NCBI RefSeq assembly: GCF_029109325.1
Contig: NZ_JAQKQJ010000005.1
Location: 1-64,000 of the forward strand
Direction of reading: 5' to 3'
Source: Nodosilinea sp. PGN35
Lineage (GTDB): Bacteria > Cyanobacteriota > Cyanobacteriia > Phormidesmidales > Phormidesmidaceae
DNA: 64,000 nt
Part shown: positions 7,342 through 16,578 of the stretch, one piece after another
How the letters are laid out: the number at the start of each line of letters is the position of its first letter
Position numbering within the stretch: position 1 is the stretch's first letter
Position numbers and translations under genes: made by a program
Notes under the pieces: generated by a model
Database searches by the model: none
Seen by the model: only the letters and a program-made list of their open reading frames with translations
What the model was told of the DNA's origin: nothing

Positions 7342-7998
7342 ATGCGCTTACCCCTACCCCAGACCACGGCCCAGGCGCGGCGGCCCGATCACATCGCCGA
7401 GGTGATCGAAACCGCCACCACCGAATTTTTGGCCCAGTGCCTGGAGCCTGAGGCGCTGGCGTTTTCGGCCATGCCCCCCTTTGGCAGCTGGGTCACTGCC
7501 CTAGATGAGGAGTCGGGCAACACTGTCTACGGCGTGGTGTATCACGCCACCACCAGCCCCATCGACTCAGTGCACCGGGCGCGGGCGCTGGGGCTGTCCC
7601 TCGAAGACCTGCGCCAGCAGCAGCCGCAAATTTTTGCCATGCTCAAGACCGAGTTTAAGGCGGCGATCGTGGGCTTTCGCGCCCCCGATCTGGCGGGGCG
7701 ACCCCAGGGGCCAATCTTTCAGCATCTGCCGCCCCGACCGCCCCAGGTGCACCAGGCGGTGTATGCCTGCACGCCTGAGGTCGTCATTGAGTTCACCGAG
7801 CAGCTCGATTTTCTCAGAACCCTGCTGGCCATGGGCAGCGCCCCGGTCGATAGCCTGGTGGCGGCGGTGCTGCGCCAGGGCTACCAGCTCCGCCAGCTCG
7901 ATCGCGCCTGGCTGGTACAGGCGGGCCGCACCCTCAGCATCTTCTTAAAGGATGACTACGATCGCCTGCGGATCATCCTCGGACAGATCTATGCTTAG
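7342..7998 (+). CDS. HAS-barrel domain protein
   Basis: 218-aa soluble cyanobacterial protein. The N-terminal half has the HAS-barrel pattern (FGSWVTALDEESGNTVYGVVY, described in two blocks around residues 48-70, then hydrophobic PIFQHLPPRPPQVHQAVY), a beta-barrel found in HerA-type ATPases and ATP synthases as an assembly domain. The C-terminal half is helical (FTEQLDFLRTLLAM, DSLVAAVLRQGYQL). It sits 8 bases downstream of ndhS. Function not known; a role tied to NDH-1 assembly is only suggested by this neighbourhood. Confidence 0.75.
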   Translation: MRLPLPQTTAQARRPDHIAEVIETATTEFLAQCLEPEALAFSAMPPFGSWVTALDEESGNTVYGVVYHATTSPIDSVHRARALGLSLEDLRQQQPQIFAMLKTEFKAAIVGFRAPDLAGRPQGPIFQHLPPRPPQVHQAVYACTPEVVIEFTEQLDFLRTLLAMGSAPVDSLVAAVLRQGYQLRQLDRAWLVQAGRTLSIFLKDDYDRLRIILGQIYA

Positions 7999-8088
7999 GG
8001 GTTTCAGGTGTCAGGTCTATGGTTTCGGGTGAGGAACCTGCCGTTCCCTTAAACCCTAAACCCGATACCCTAAACCTTCTTCAGTATT

Positions 8089-9294
8089 ATGCAAACCTTC
8101 GACTGGATTGTGGTCGGCAACGGCCTGGTGGGGGCGGCGGTCAGCTACGAACTGGCCCGCTGTGGGCTCTCGGTGCTGCTGCTCGATTCCGTAACGGAAC
8201 GCTCCGCGAATCGCGCCCTGGAGTCCGGCAACGCCACCCGCTACAGCTACGGCGGCATTCCCTACTGGTCGGGCAGCACGCCCCTCACCCAGCAGCTCTG
8301 CCAGGAGGGCATTGCCAAGCAGCGCCAGCTCAGCGACGAGCTGGAGGCCGACACCCAGTTTCGCGAGTTGGATCTGGTGCTCACCCTGGCGGCGGATGGC
8401 GACCCTGGGGCTGCCGCAAAAGCCTATGCCCAGTGCGCGACGCCGCCCCGGTTTGTGTCGCCCGCCGACGCCCGGTCGCTAGAACCGCTGTTGAATGGGG
8501 AGGCGATCGCCGGAGCCTTCACCGTGCGCCACGGCCATGTCTCGCCGGTGGCCTTAGTCAGCGCCTACAACCGGGCGTTTCAGCGATGGGGAGGCACCCG
8601 TATGATTGCGGCTGTGGTGGATGTGGTGCGAATCAAAGATCGCGTCACGGGCGTTCTGACCACCGAGCAGGCTTGCCCCGCCAAGAACGTGCTGGTGGCG
8701 GCAGGGGCCTTTAGCCGATCGCTGCTGCACCAGGCCCAGGTGAACATTCCGCTCTACTACACCCATGCCGAGCTGATAGAAACCCCACCGCTGGATCTCA
8801 GGCTGCGATCGCTGATTATGCCCGCCCAGACCCAGCGCTTTACGCAGGAAGCTAAAGCGAGTCAGCCCGAGACCGACGGGCGGTGGGATGAGCCGGGCCA
8901 TGAGCTGACTCCGGCCATTCTCGACAGCGGGGCAATTCAGTTTTTAGACGGCCATATCTGCCTGGGCCAGATCAGCCGCACCCTGACCGATTTAGATGCA
9001 GAGCTGGATGGCGCGGAGAGCGATCGCATCCTGCGGGCCGCCATGGCTGCTCAAATTCCGGCCCTGGCCGATGTGCCCGGCACCTGGCGGCGCTGCCGGG
9101 TCGGCTTTAGCCGCGACGGGCTACCCCTGGTGGGGGCCGTCCCTGGGGTAGAGGGGCTGCACGTAATGGCCGGGTTTAGCGCCCCTTTTGTGTATCTACC
9201 GCCGGTAGCCCAGCGCTTTGCCCAGGCGGTGGTGGGGGAAGCAGATGGGGCGATCGCAGCCATGGCCCTCGACCGCTTTGCTAAGGCATCCTAA
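8089..9294 (+). CDS. FAD-dependent oxidoreductase of the DAO family
   Basis: 401 aa. The N terminus, TFDWIVVGNGLVGAAVSYEL, is a Rossmann dinucleotide-binding motif (GxGxxG with Asn) and DSVTERSAN includes the acid end of the second strand. The middle contains the substrate-domain pattern of D-amino-acid oxidase/glycine oxidase-like enzymes, and the C terminus has CRVGFSRDGLPLVGAVPG followed by HVMAGFSAPFVYLPPVAQRF, the FAD-closing motif of this family. The substrate cannot be assigned. Its last 4 bases overlap the end of the convergent murB. The leader contains TAAACCCTAAACCC-type low-complexity sequence. Confidence 0.85.
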   Translation: MQTFDWIVVGNGLVGAAVSYELARCGLSVLLLDSVTERSANRALESGNATRYSYGGIPYWSGSTPLTQQLCQEGIAKQRQLSDELEADTQFRELDLVLTLAADGDPGAAAKAYAQCATPPRFVSPADARSLEPLLNGEAIAGAFTVRHGHVSPVALVSAYNRAFQRWGGTRMIAAVVDVVRIKDRVTGVLTTEQACPAKNVLVAAGAFSRSLLHQAQVNIPLYYTHAELIETPPLDLRLRSLIMPAQTQRFTQEAKASQPETDGRWDEPGHELTPAILDSGAIQFLDGHICLGQISRTLTDLDAELDGAESDRILRAAMAAQIPALADVPGTWRRCRVGFSRDGLPLVGAVPGVEGLHVMAGFSAPFVYLPPVAQRFAQAVVGEADGAIAAMALDRFAKAS

Positions 9295-10202
9295 AGGTTT
9301 GGAAACTCTCCCAGCAACTTCACCTCGGTTTGCAGGCGCAGGTTCCAGCGGGCCTCTACCTCATGCTGCACGTGGTGAATCAGGCGTTGAATGTCGGCGG
9401 CGGTGGCCCCACCCAGGTTGACAATGAAGTTGGCGTGGCGCTCCGATACCTGGGCGTTGCCGATGCGGTAGCCCTTCAGCCCGGCGGTCTCGATCAGTGT
9501 CCCGGCGGTGTGGGGGTAGGGATTGCGAAATACGCTGCCGCAGTTGGGCAGGTCGTAGGGCTGGGTGGCCCGGCGCTGGTTGAGCCCCGCCAGGGTATCG
9601 GCCACCACCACCTCTGGGTCATGCCCGGGCTCCAGCTGAAAAGTCGCCTCCAGCACCACCCGTCGCCCCCCCTGAAGAATTGAGGTGCGGTACTGAAACG
9701 CCAAATCCTTGGGCGTCATTGTCAAAATGCCGGTCATTGGGTCGAGCACGGTGGCCGAGGTTAGTACGTCCGCCGCGCAGCCGCCGTGGGCTCCGGCATT
9801 CATCACCACCGCGCCGCCCACGGTGCCAGGAATACCTACGGCCCATTCGAGGCCGCGACAGCCACGTTTGGCCGCTTTCCACGCCAGGGTGGGCAACGGT
9901 TCTCCGGCCGCCACGGTAACGCGACCGGCCTCGTCGAAGGTGGTACCGCGCCAGCGACGGGTGCAGAGCACCAGACCGGCAATGCCGCGATCGCTGATCA
10001 GCAGATTTGACCCCGCCCCCAGGGGGGTAAGTTTGAGGTCGGCGGCGATCGCCCAGGCTAAAACCTGCTCTAGTTCGCTTTGCTGGCGCGGCATCGCTAG
10101 CCACTCCGCCGCCCCCCCCACCCGAAAGGTGCTCAAGGGCTGTAGCGACACCTGCGATTTTAGACAGGCCAAATTCGGGGCGACCCCAAGGGTTTGGTTC
10201 AT
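9291..10202 (-). CDS. murB: UDP-N-acetylenolpyruvoylglucosamine reductase
   Basis: NADPH-dependent flavoenzyme that reduces the enolpyruvyl group of UDP-GlcNAc-enolpyruvate to UDP-MurNAc in peptidoglycan synthesis. Visible are the FAD domain (STFRVGGAAEWLAMP, LTPLGAGSNLLISD, GLEWAVGIPGTVGGAVVMNA), the catalytic Ser region YDLPNCGSVFRNP and the C-terminal HANFIVNLGGATAADI, typical of the type II enzyme. ATG at 10202 is preferred to the TTG at 10217. It lies 51 bases after murC, so the two form a murC-murB operon, a common cyanobacterial order. Confidence 0.95.
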   Translation of the reverse strand: MNQTLGVAPNLACLKSQVSLQPLSTFRVGGAAEWLAMPRQQSELEQVLAWAIAADLKLTPLGAGSNLLISDRGIAGLVLCTRRWRGTTFDEAGRVTVAAGEPLPTLAWKAAKRGCRGLEWAVGIPGTVGGAVVMNAGAHGGCAADVLTSATVLDPMTGILTMTPKDLAFQYRTSILQGGRRVVLEATFQLEPGHDPEVVVADTLAGLNQRRATQPYDLPNCGSVFRNPYPHTAGTLIETAGLKGYRIGNAQVSERHANFIVNLGGATAADIQRLIHHVQHEVEARWNLRLQTEVKLLGEFPNL

Positions 10203-10253
10203 GGTTCGAGATCTCAACAGTCGTTCCCCATGCTGGCCCTGGGGTCGCCTGGC

Positions 10254-11786
10254 CTAACAGGCCTCCTGGAGCGACGGTACCTCGGCCTCCGCGTAGTAGG
10301 CCATCACCTGAGGAATGATCTGATTGAGATTGCCCGCCCCCATGAACATTACCAGGTCGCCGGGGCGCAGGCTGCGGGCCAGAGCCGCCTGAATATCGTC
10401 GAGGGTGTGGCCGTACAGCACCCGAGGATGGGCGTGGGCGACGGTCTCAGCCAGCTGGCGACCCGAGACACCAAAGGTATTCTTCTCACCTGCGCTGTAG
10501 ATGTCGGCCATAATCACCTGGTCGGCGTCCATGAAAGCGTCAGTAAAATCGTTTAGCAGCGCTGCTGTCCGGCTAAACCGGTGGGGCTGAAACACGGCCA
10601 CCACCCGGCGACCGTCCTGGCGGCTGTCGGCCAGCAGAGACTGGTCAGCTTTGATGCGAGCCGCCGCCAGGGTGGCGCGAATTTCGCTGGGGTGGTGGGC
10701 GTAGTCGTCAAAAAACTGAATGCCGTTGTAGCTGCCCCGGTGCTCAAACCGACGGCGAGCGCCGCAAAACTTCTCCAGCACGTCGGCAATTTTATCAAAG
10801 GCAATGCCCAGGTGCCGCCCTACGGCCACGGCGGCCAGAGCGTTGCTGAGGTTGTGGCAGCCCAGCACCCGCAGGCGCAGTACCCCCAGGGGTTCACCCA
10901 GTTCCCAAACCAGAGCCGAGGTGCCTTCGGCCCCAAACTGCACGTCGGTGACGTGGTAAGTCGCGCTGCTGTCGGGGCTGAGACTGTAGGTTACATCGGG
11001 GGTGAGACTGGTGCACACCACCTCGCAGTCGGCACTGGCTACCAGCAGGCCGCACTGGCGCTGAAAGGTTTGAAAAATTTGCACCACGTCTTCTAGGTCG
11101 CGGTAGTGGTCGGTGTGGTCTAGCTCGATGTTGGTGACGACGCCAATGCTGGCCGACAGCTTCGCCAGGGTGCCGTCGGACTCGTCCGCCTCGGCAACCA
11201 GGTAGGGGCCGTGGCCCAGGCGGGCATTGCCGCCCCAGCTCGACACCTCACCCCCCACGACAATGGTGGGGTCAAGGTTGGCGTTGAGCAACAGATGACC
11301 AATCATGCTGCTGGTGGTGGTCTTGCCGTGGGTACCGGCTACCGCGATGCTGCTGTATTCGCGAATCAGGGCCGCCAGCAGGTCAGAACGATGCAGTATG
11401 GGGCAGCCCAGCTCCAGGGCCGCCTGGTATTCAGGATTGCGGGTGTCAATCGCGGTAGAACAAACCACCTGGGGCGTCGCGTTTGGGGCGATAACCGCAG
11501 CACTCAGCTTGGGTTCGACCGCCACCTTGGCGCTGGCCCGGCCTGCGGCTGTGGCAAGGGCTGGCTGACTGGTGGTGAGAAAGTAGCTTAGATTAGCGGC
11601 TTCTTGCTGCCAAAAAATGTGAGCACCGGCCTCTTGCAGGCGATGGGTGATGTGGGTTAAGCGGAGGTCAGAGCCCGATACGGGCAGGTTTCGCTTGGTC
11701 AAAATGTAGGCCAGTGCCGACATGCCAATGCCGCCTATCCCAATGAAATGAAAGGGTCTGCCGGTAAAATCTACGGAAATCGGCAT
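10254..11786 (-). CDS. murC: UDP-N-acetylmuramate--L-alanine ligase
   Basis: ATP-dependent ligase adding L-Ala to UDP-MurNAc. The N-terminal Rossmann domain has FHFIGIGGIGMSALAYIL; the ATP-binding loop is VAGTHGKTTTSSMIGHLL; the central domain has VAEADESDGTLAKL and TNIELDHTDHYRDL; the C-terminal domain has FDDYAHHPSEIRATL and VVAVFQPHRFSR. The ATG at 11786 has a strong Shine-Dalgarno (TAAGGAG 7 bases upstream), better than the start at 11819. There is an insertion of about 30 residues (about 65-95, Ala-rich) between the first domain and the CSTAID block, variable in the family. Confidence 0.95.
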   Translation of the reverse strand: MPISVDFTGRPFHFIGIGGIGMSALAYILTKRNLPVSGSDLRLTHITHRLQEAGAHIFWQQEAANLSYFLTTSQPALATAAGRASAKVAVEPKLSAAVIAPNATPQVVCSTAIDTRNPEYQAALELGCPILHRSDLLAALIREYSSIAVAGTHGKTTTSSMIGHLLLNANLDPTIVVGGEVSSWGGNARLGHGPYLVAEADESDGTLAKLSASIGVVTNIELDHTDHYRDLEDVVQIFQTFQRQCGLLVASADCEVVCTSLTPDVTYSLSPDSSATYHVTDVQFGAEGTSALVWELGEPLGVLRLRVLGCHNLSNALAAVAVGRHLGIAFDKIADVLEKFCGARRRFEHRGSYNGIQFFDDYAHHPSEIRATLAAARIKADQSLLADSRQDGRRVVAVFQPHRFSRTAALLNDFTDAFMDADQVIMADIYSAGEKNTFGVSGRQLAETVAHAHPRVLYGHTLDDIQAALARSLRPGDLVMFMGAGNLNQIIPQVMAYYAEAEVPSLQEAC

Positions 11787-12309
11787 CGTTACACTCCTTA
11801 CAACACCACACCACACCAAGTGTCAGGCGTAATCATAGCAAGAATTGCCGAATTGGCCTAAACATCGGCATTAGCCTGGCGATGCGGCGGCGCGACGGTT
11901 TTTTGTTCTCAATCCCCGACCGCTTCCGGGGGGCGTTAGACCTGGGGCCAACCCTGAGAATGCTTGCCCAACCTCTGTTTTACCTATTCATAGGCAGACC
12001 ACGAGATTCAGGCAGGTTCACGCCAGAGCTCATCTATATAAAGGGCCTATAAGGATCGCATATTAATTTTCTATGCAAATCGAATGAACAGAGTAGAAAT
12101 ACTTATGACGCTCTCCCCAGGCCAATCCCTGCCGGACAGGTCGGTTGCGACGATCGCCGGGTCTTGCCATAGGCTTTTTGCAGGTAAAACTGAGTTCAAA
12201 ATAGATTCAGTTCAATGCTTTGCCCCTATAAAGTGGATCATGCTTTGCGATATTATGGTGTCGTCTAAGAATAGATACCTAGTCCGACTACAACAGAGGG
12301 TTAAACGCA
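11787..12309. other. Divergent promoter region murC / gap2
   Basis: 523 bp without a convincing gene. It must hold promoters in both directions. A possible -10 box TATTAT lies at 12251-12256 about 55 bases before gap2. A short CCCCG...CGGGG hairpin occurs near 11915-11930. No regulator site recognised. Confidence 0.4.
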
Positions 12310-13323
12310 GTGGTTAGAGTAGCAATTAATGGTTTTGGCCGCATTGGCCGTAATTTTCTGCGCTGCTGGTTGACGCGCGAGAACAGCCAGCTTGAGGTGG
12401 TCGCTATTAACGATACGTCTGATCCTAAGACCAACTCCCACCTGCTGAAGTATGACTCGATGCTGGGTCGCCTCGATGCCGATATCAGTGCTGGAGAAGA
12501 CACCCTGGTCGTCAACGGCAAGACCATTAAGTGCTACTCCGATCGCAACCCCAACAATCTGCCCTGGGCCGCCTGGGACATTGACCTGGTGATTGAGTCC
12601 ACTGGGGTATTTGTCAGCGAAGAGGGTGCCTCGCGCCACATTGAGGCGGGCGCTAAGAAAGTGCTGATCACCGCGCCGGGCAAGGGCGGCGGCATTGGCA
12701 CCTACGTCATGGGCGTCAACCACCAAGAGTACACCCACGACCGGCACAACGTGGTCAGCAACGCCAGCTGCACCACCAACTGTCTGGCTCCGGTGGTCAA
12801 GGTGCTCAACGACAACTTTGGCATCATCAAGGGCACGATGACCACCACCCACAGCTACACGGGCGATCAGCGCCTGCTGGATGCCAGCCACCGCGACCTG
12901 CGTCGGGCTCGTGCCGCCGCGCTCAACATTGTGCCCACCACCACCGGGGCTGCTAAAGCCGTGGCCCTGGTGATTCCCGAGATGGAGGGCAAGCTGAACG
13001 GCATCGCCCTGCGGGTACCAACTCCCAACGTGTCGGTGGTTGACCTGGTGGTACAGGTCGAGAAGCCTGCGATCGCCGATCAGGTTAACCAGGTGCTCAA
13101 ATCCGCCTCGGAAGGCGCTATGAAGGGTATTTTGGCCTATAGCGACCTGCCCCTGGTCTCCATCGACTACCGCAAGACCGATGAGTCTTCGATCGTTGAC
13201 TCCAGCCTGACCATGGTGATGGGCGGCGACATGGTGAAAGTGGTGGCCTGGTACGACAACGAGTGGGGCTACAGCCAGCGGGTGGTTGACCTGGCCGAGC
13301 TGGTGGCCTCCAACTGGAAGTAG
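12310..13323 (+). CDS. gap2: Glyceraldehyde-3-phosphate dehydrogenase, photosynthetic type
   Basis: Catalyses the reversible reduction of 1,3-bisphosphoglycerate in the Calvin cycle. The 337-aa product has the nucleotide-binding start [14 protein letters not shown], the catalytic block [12 protein letters not shown] and the C-terminal [12 protein letters not shown]. The segment [20 protein letters not shown] follows the cyanobacterial Gap2 pattern (dual NADP/NAD specificity) rather than glycolytic Gap1. The start is GTG at 12310. It is monocistronic, closed by a strong terminator. Confidence 0.95.
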   Translation: MVRVAINGFGRIGRNFLRCWLTRENSQLEVVAINDTSDPKTNSHLLKYDSMLGRLDADISAGEDTLVVNGKTIKCYSDRNPNNLPWAAWDIDLVIESTGVFVSEEGASRHIEAGAKKVLITAPGKGGGIGTYVMGVNHQEYTHDRHNVVSNASCTTNCLAPVVKVLNDNFGIIKGTMTTTHSYTGDQRLLDASHRDLRRARAAALNIVPTTTGAAKAVALVIPEMEGKLNGIALRVPTPNVSVVDLVVQVEKPAIADQVNQVLKSASEGAMKGILAYSDLPLVSIDYRKTDESSIVDSSLTMVMGGDMVKVVAWYDNEWGYSQRVVDLAELVASNWK

Positions 13324-13365
13324 ACAGCGGTACTGCGCTGCTAAGATTCTCTAAACTCCCAGGAA

Positions 13366-13400
13366 AGGGGCCGCAACTGTTGCGGCCCCTTTTTGTTTTT
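13366..13400 (+). terminator. Rho-independent terminator of gap2
   Basis: Arms AGGGGCCGCA and TGCGGCCCCT with loop ACTGT, followed by TTTTGTTTTT. A textbook intrinsic terminator 43 bases after the stop. Confidence 0.95.
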
Positions 13401-13436
13401 CTAGCTTTTTAGGCAGGAGACTTTAGGCGCAGTGAA

Positions 13437-14393
13437 CTACACCGAGGTCAGCTCGGGTCGCAGCACCGCCACCCTGGCTTCGCTCAGGGCCACGTAGCTG
13501 CGCTTGAGGTCGTCGAGCAGAGCAGCGGCCCCTTTGGTATCGCCCAGGGCACAGGCGATGGACAGATGGTGCTGGAGGTGCACGATCGCCCGATTGTGGT
13601 CGCCCAGGGCAATGCTGGCCAGGGTGAGCTGGGTGAGAATGCGGCGGTTGGTGCGGTTGTCGGTGGCCCCCTCGCTACCTTCGCTGACGGTCAAAAAGCG
13701 TTCGTAGCAGTCGATCGCCTGGGGATACTCCCGCAGAGTGAGGTAGGTGTTGCCCAGGTTCTGCAAGATTTGCAGTCTGGTGCTGCGGTCGCCCAGGCTG
13801 GTGGCCATCATCAGGCTGGCTTCGTAGAGGGTGGCGGCCTGGCGGGTGAGCCCCTTGGCGCGGTAGATCATGGCCAGGTTGTTGAGCGATCGCATTTCAC
13901 CGGGGCGATCGCCAAGTTTCTTCGCCATGGTCAGGCTTTGGCCCATGTACTCAAGCGCTCGCTGCAGGTTGCCCAGGTGACGATAGCTGTTGCCCAGGTG
14001 GCCGAGGGTCTGCTGCATCAGGGCCTCGTCCCCCAGCTCGCGGGCAAGGCGCAGGCACTGCCGCCCGTAGTCAGCCGCCCACAGGTAGTCGGCCACGCGA
14101 TAATACAGGCTGGCCAGGGTGAGCAGCACCTTGGCCTGGCGCTCTTTGTCCCCCAGGTTGCGGTAGCTTTGCAGCGCCTGCTGCAACAGCGATAGGGCCG
14201 GAGTGTACTGACCTTTGCGCAGGTGGGCTAACCCCTGCTTTAACCATTGCGACGCTTCTGCCGCCTGGCACTGGTGGTAACCCTTAGCAATGCGCTCGGC
14301 CTGGGCCAGCAGAGACGGATCTCGGGGCACGCTCACCGTTGGCTCATCGGCAAGAATGTAGGTGGGGCGGATGGGAGGCATAGGGGAAGTCAT
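13437..14393 (-). CDS. TPR-repeat protein
   Basis: About 318 aa. From residue 45 on it is built of TPR units of the tandem LGN/Rapsyn-like type: ALSLLQQALQSYRNLGDKER, GRQCLRLARELGDEALMQQT, ALEYMGQSLTMAKKLGDRPG, LYEASLMMATSLGDRSTRLQ, CYERFLTVSEGSEG and HLQHHLSIACALGDTKGAA. These are protein-interaction scaffolds; the partner is unknown. No signal peptide. ATG at 14393 is the likely start; the frame runs upstream to 14555 but that part looks non-coding. Confidence 0.8.
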   Translation of the reverse strand: MTSPMPPIRPTYILADEPTVSVPRDPSLLAQAERIAKGYHQCQAAEASQWLKQGLAHLRKGQYTPALSLLQQALQSYRNLGDKERQAKVLLTLASLYYRVADYLWAADYGRQCLRLARELGDEALMQQTLGHLGNSYRHLGNLQRALEYMGQSLTMAKKLGDRPGEMRSLNNLAMIYRAKGLTRQAATLYEASLMMATSLGDRSTRLQILQNLGNTYLTLREYPQAIDCYERFLTVSEGSEGATDNRTNRRILTQLTLASIALGDHNRAIVHLQHHLSIACALGDTKGAAALLDDLKRSYVALSEARVAVLRPELTSV

Positions 14394-14945
14394 AGGCCGA
14401 AGCCGCACTGCTGCGGTAGCGTTTAAAGAAGTGGCATCACGGTAAAGGTGGCAGGTAGATCGCGTTGTCTTAATCGTAGATTTATAAACCCTGAGTTGAC
14501 ACCGTGCTTTTACGACATCTTGACTCGGGAAGACCCTACCTCCTGCGCAAATCAACTGATCTGGGCTGGATTTAATGCGTGGATGGAACGTTTCTTACCC
14601 TATTTAGGGGTGGGAGGGCCGTGCCGCTTAGGGCCTTTATGAAGTGCCGTTGTGCGGCCTGTGATTCTACCGATAGCAGGCTGTCAGTTCAGCGATCGCC
14701 ATTGCCCTTGAGACACCGACTCCTGCTGCTGGCGAGGGTTGTGTAGCTATAACCAGTCTAGTTGAGACAATTTCCCCAGTAACGTTCAAACGTTTGAACG
14801 TTACTGAGGTTGCTGAATGTCCTAACCCCATTGACCATGGCGCTAGCAGGGGTATCTCCTGACGGTTCTGCAATGGCCCTCACTCCCCCCAGCTGGGATA
14901 AGTTGACGGTCACTGACTACACTGGAGAAGCCTTAGTCGTGTGTA
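14394..14945. other. Intergenic region with a 30-bp palindrome
   Basis: 552 bp between divergent genes. Apart from the perfect palindrome at 14777-14806, listed separately, I see no gene or RNA. Short T-rich and HIP1-containing stretches are present. Confidence 0.5.
14777..14806. promoter_or_regulatory. 30-bp perfect palindrome, candidate operator
   Basis: The half CAGTAACGTTCAAAC is exactly mirrored by GTTTGAACGTTACTG with no spacer. It also contains the smaller palindromes AACGTT and GTTTGAAC-type half sites. It lies about 140 bases upstream of the radical SAM gene. No T-run follows, which speaks against a terminator. A dimeric regulator site is plausible; the regulator is not known. Confidence 0.5.
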
Positions 14946-16571
14946 ATGTTGCCTGTGCCTCTCCCCCTTGACGATGAAACGCTGCTGTTTGAGCCCGCCC
15001 CCTCTCAGGGGGGAGCGCTGGCGGTGGTGTTTGCCTTCCCCAACCAGTACAGCGTGGGCATTACTAGTTTGGGGTATCAGGTGGTGTGGGCTACCCTGGC
15101 CCGGCGGGGCGATATTCAGGTGAGCCGACTGTTTACCGATGGCCATGAGCCCCTGCCTGCGGCGATCGATGTGCTGGGCTTTTCGCTGTCCTGGGAATTG
15201 GACTACACCAACCTGATGACGCTGCTGGAGCAGCTCGATATCCCGCTGTTTGCAGGCGATCGCACCGCTGAGCACCCCCTGGTCTTTGGCGGCGGCCCGG
15301 TGCTTACCGCCAACCCCGAGCCCTTTGCCGCCTTCTTCGACGTGATCTTGCTGGGGGATGGCGAGACTCTATTAGATGATTTTGTTGACGCCCTGGTGGA
15401 GCTAAAAGCTGCCTCCCGCGCTGAAACCCTGCGGCGCTTGGCGATGGTGCCAGGCATCTATGTCCCTGTTCTGTACGCGGTGACCTACGACGGGCCGACC
15501 GGGGGCGTCAGGGCGATCGCGCCTGTGGATACTGAGCTTCCCGCTGCGGTGCAAAAGCAAACCTACCGGGGCAACGTGCTGTCGGCCTCCACCGTGGTCA
15601 CTCCCCACGCCGCCTGGGAAAACATCTACATGGTGGAGGTGGTGCGCAGCTGCCCCGAGATGTGCCGCTTTTGCCTGGCCAGCTACCTGACTTTGCCCTT
15701 TCGCCCTGCCAGTCTAGAGGCATCCCTGGTGCCGGCCATTGAGCGGGGGCTGGCGGTGACCAATCGGCTGGGCTTGCTGGGGGCTTCGATAACCCAGCAT
15801 CCAGAATTTGACCTGCTGCTTGACTATCTAAATCGGCCTCAGTTTGACGATGTGCGCCTCAGCCTTTCCTCGGTGCGCACCAACACCGTCACCCCCAAGC
15901 TGGCTGAAACCCTGACCCGCCACGACAGCCGCTCGATCACCATTGCGATCGAGAGCGGCTCGGAGCGGGTGCGCCACATCGTCAATAAAAAACTCGAAAC
16001 CGACGACATCGAGCGTGCTGCCGTCAACGCCAGGGCTGGCGGCCTCAGCGCCATGAAGCTCTACGGCATGGCGGGGGTGCCGGGCGAAACGATGACCGAT
16101 CTGGAGCAAACCGTCGCTCTGATGCTGCGGCTCAAAAAAGCTGCCCCCGGCCTGCGCCTCACCTTTGGGTGCAGCACCTTTGTGCCCAAGGCCCACACCC
16201 CCTTCCAGTGGTGCGGGGTCAACCGCGAGGCCGAAAAGCGGCTCAAGTATCTGCAAAAGCACCTGCGATCGCAGGGCATTGACTTTCGGCCCGAGAGCTA
16301 CAACTGGTCGGTGATTCAGGCGCTGATCTCGCGGGGCGATCGCCGCCTGGCTCCGGTGCTCGAACGGGTGCGCCACTACGGCGACTCCCTGGGCAGCTAC
16401 CGCCGCGCCTTCAAAGACTTTCAGGGCCAAATTCCACCGCTGGAGTACTACGTCCACGCCGACTGGGATCTCGATCAGCCCCTGCCCTGGGATCACTTAT
16501 GGGGGCCGCTGCCCAAGGCCACTTTGCAAAAGCACTTTGACTCCGCAGGGGTAGGGGCTGTACCCGCGTAA
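14946..16571 (+). CDS. B12-binding/radical SAM protein
   Basis: 541 aa. The N-terminal part (about 25-150) resembles a cobalamin-binding-like Rossmann domain (GITSLGYQVVWATLARRG, DVLGFSLSWELDYTN, PLVFGGGPVLTANP, DVILLGDGE). The radical SAM core carries the 4Fe-4S motif CPEMCRFC (Cys 236, 240 and 243), then SLSSVRTNT, ESGSERVRHIVNKK and YGMAGVPGET. The C-terminal extension is hydrophilic. Related proteins are widespread in cyanobacteria; their reaction is unknown. Its start context (ATG 14946) has no strong Shine-Dalgarno. Confidence 0.85.
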   Translation: MLPVPLPLDDETLLFEPAPSQGGALAVVFAFPNQYSVGITSLGYQVVWATLARRGDIQVSRLFTDGHEPLPAAIDVLGFSLSWELDYTNLMTLLEQLDIPLFAGDRTAEHPLVFGGGPVLTANPEPFAAFFDVILLGDGETLLDDFVDALVELKAASRAETLRRLAMVPGIYVPVLYAVTYDGPTGGVRAIAPVDTELPAAVQKQTYRGNVLSASTVVTPHAAWENIYMVEVVRSCPEMCRFCLASYLTLPFRPASLEASLVPAIERGLAVTNRLGLLGASITQHPEFDLLLDYLNRPQFDDVRLSLSSVRTNTVTPKLAETLTRHDSRSITIAIESGSERVRHIVNKKLETDDIERAAVNARAGGLSAMKLYGMAGVPGETMTDLEQTVALMLRLKKAAPGLRLTFGCSTFVPKAHTPFQWCGVNREAEKRLKYLQKHLRSQGIDFRPESYNWSVIQALISRGDRRLAPVLERVRHYGDSLGSYRRAFKDFQGQIPPLEYYVHADWDLDQPLPWDHLWGPLPKATLQKHFDSAGVGAVPA

Positions 16572-16578
16572 CGATAGG

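Noticed and set aside
12084..12317. 77-codon ORF upstream of gap2
   Set aside because: It runs into the gap2 start, occupies the probable promoter and has no gene-like features.
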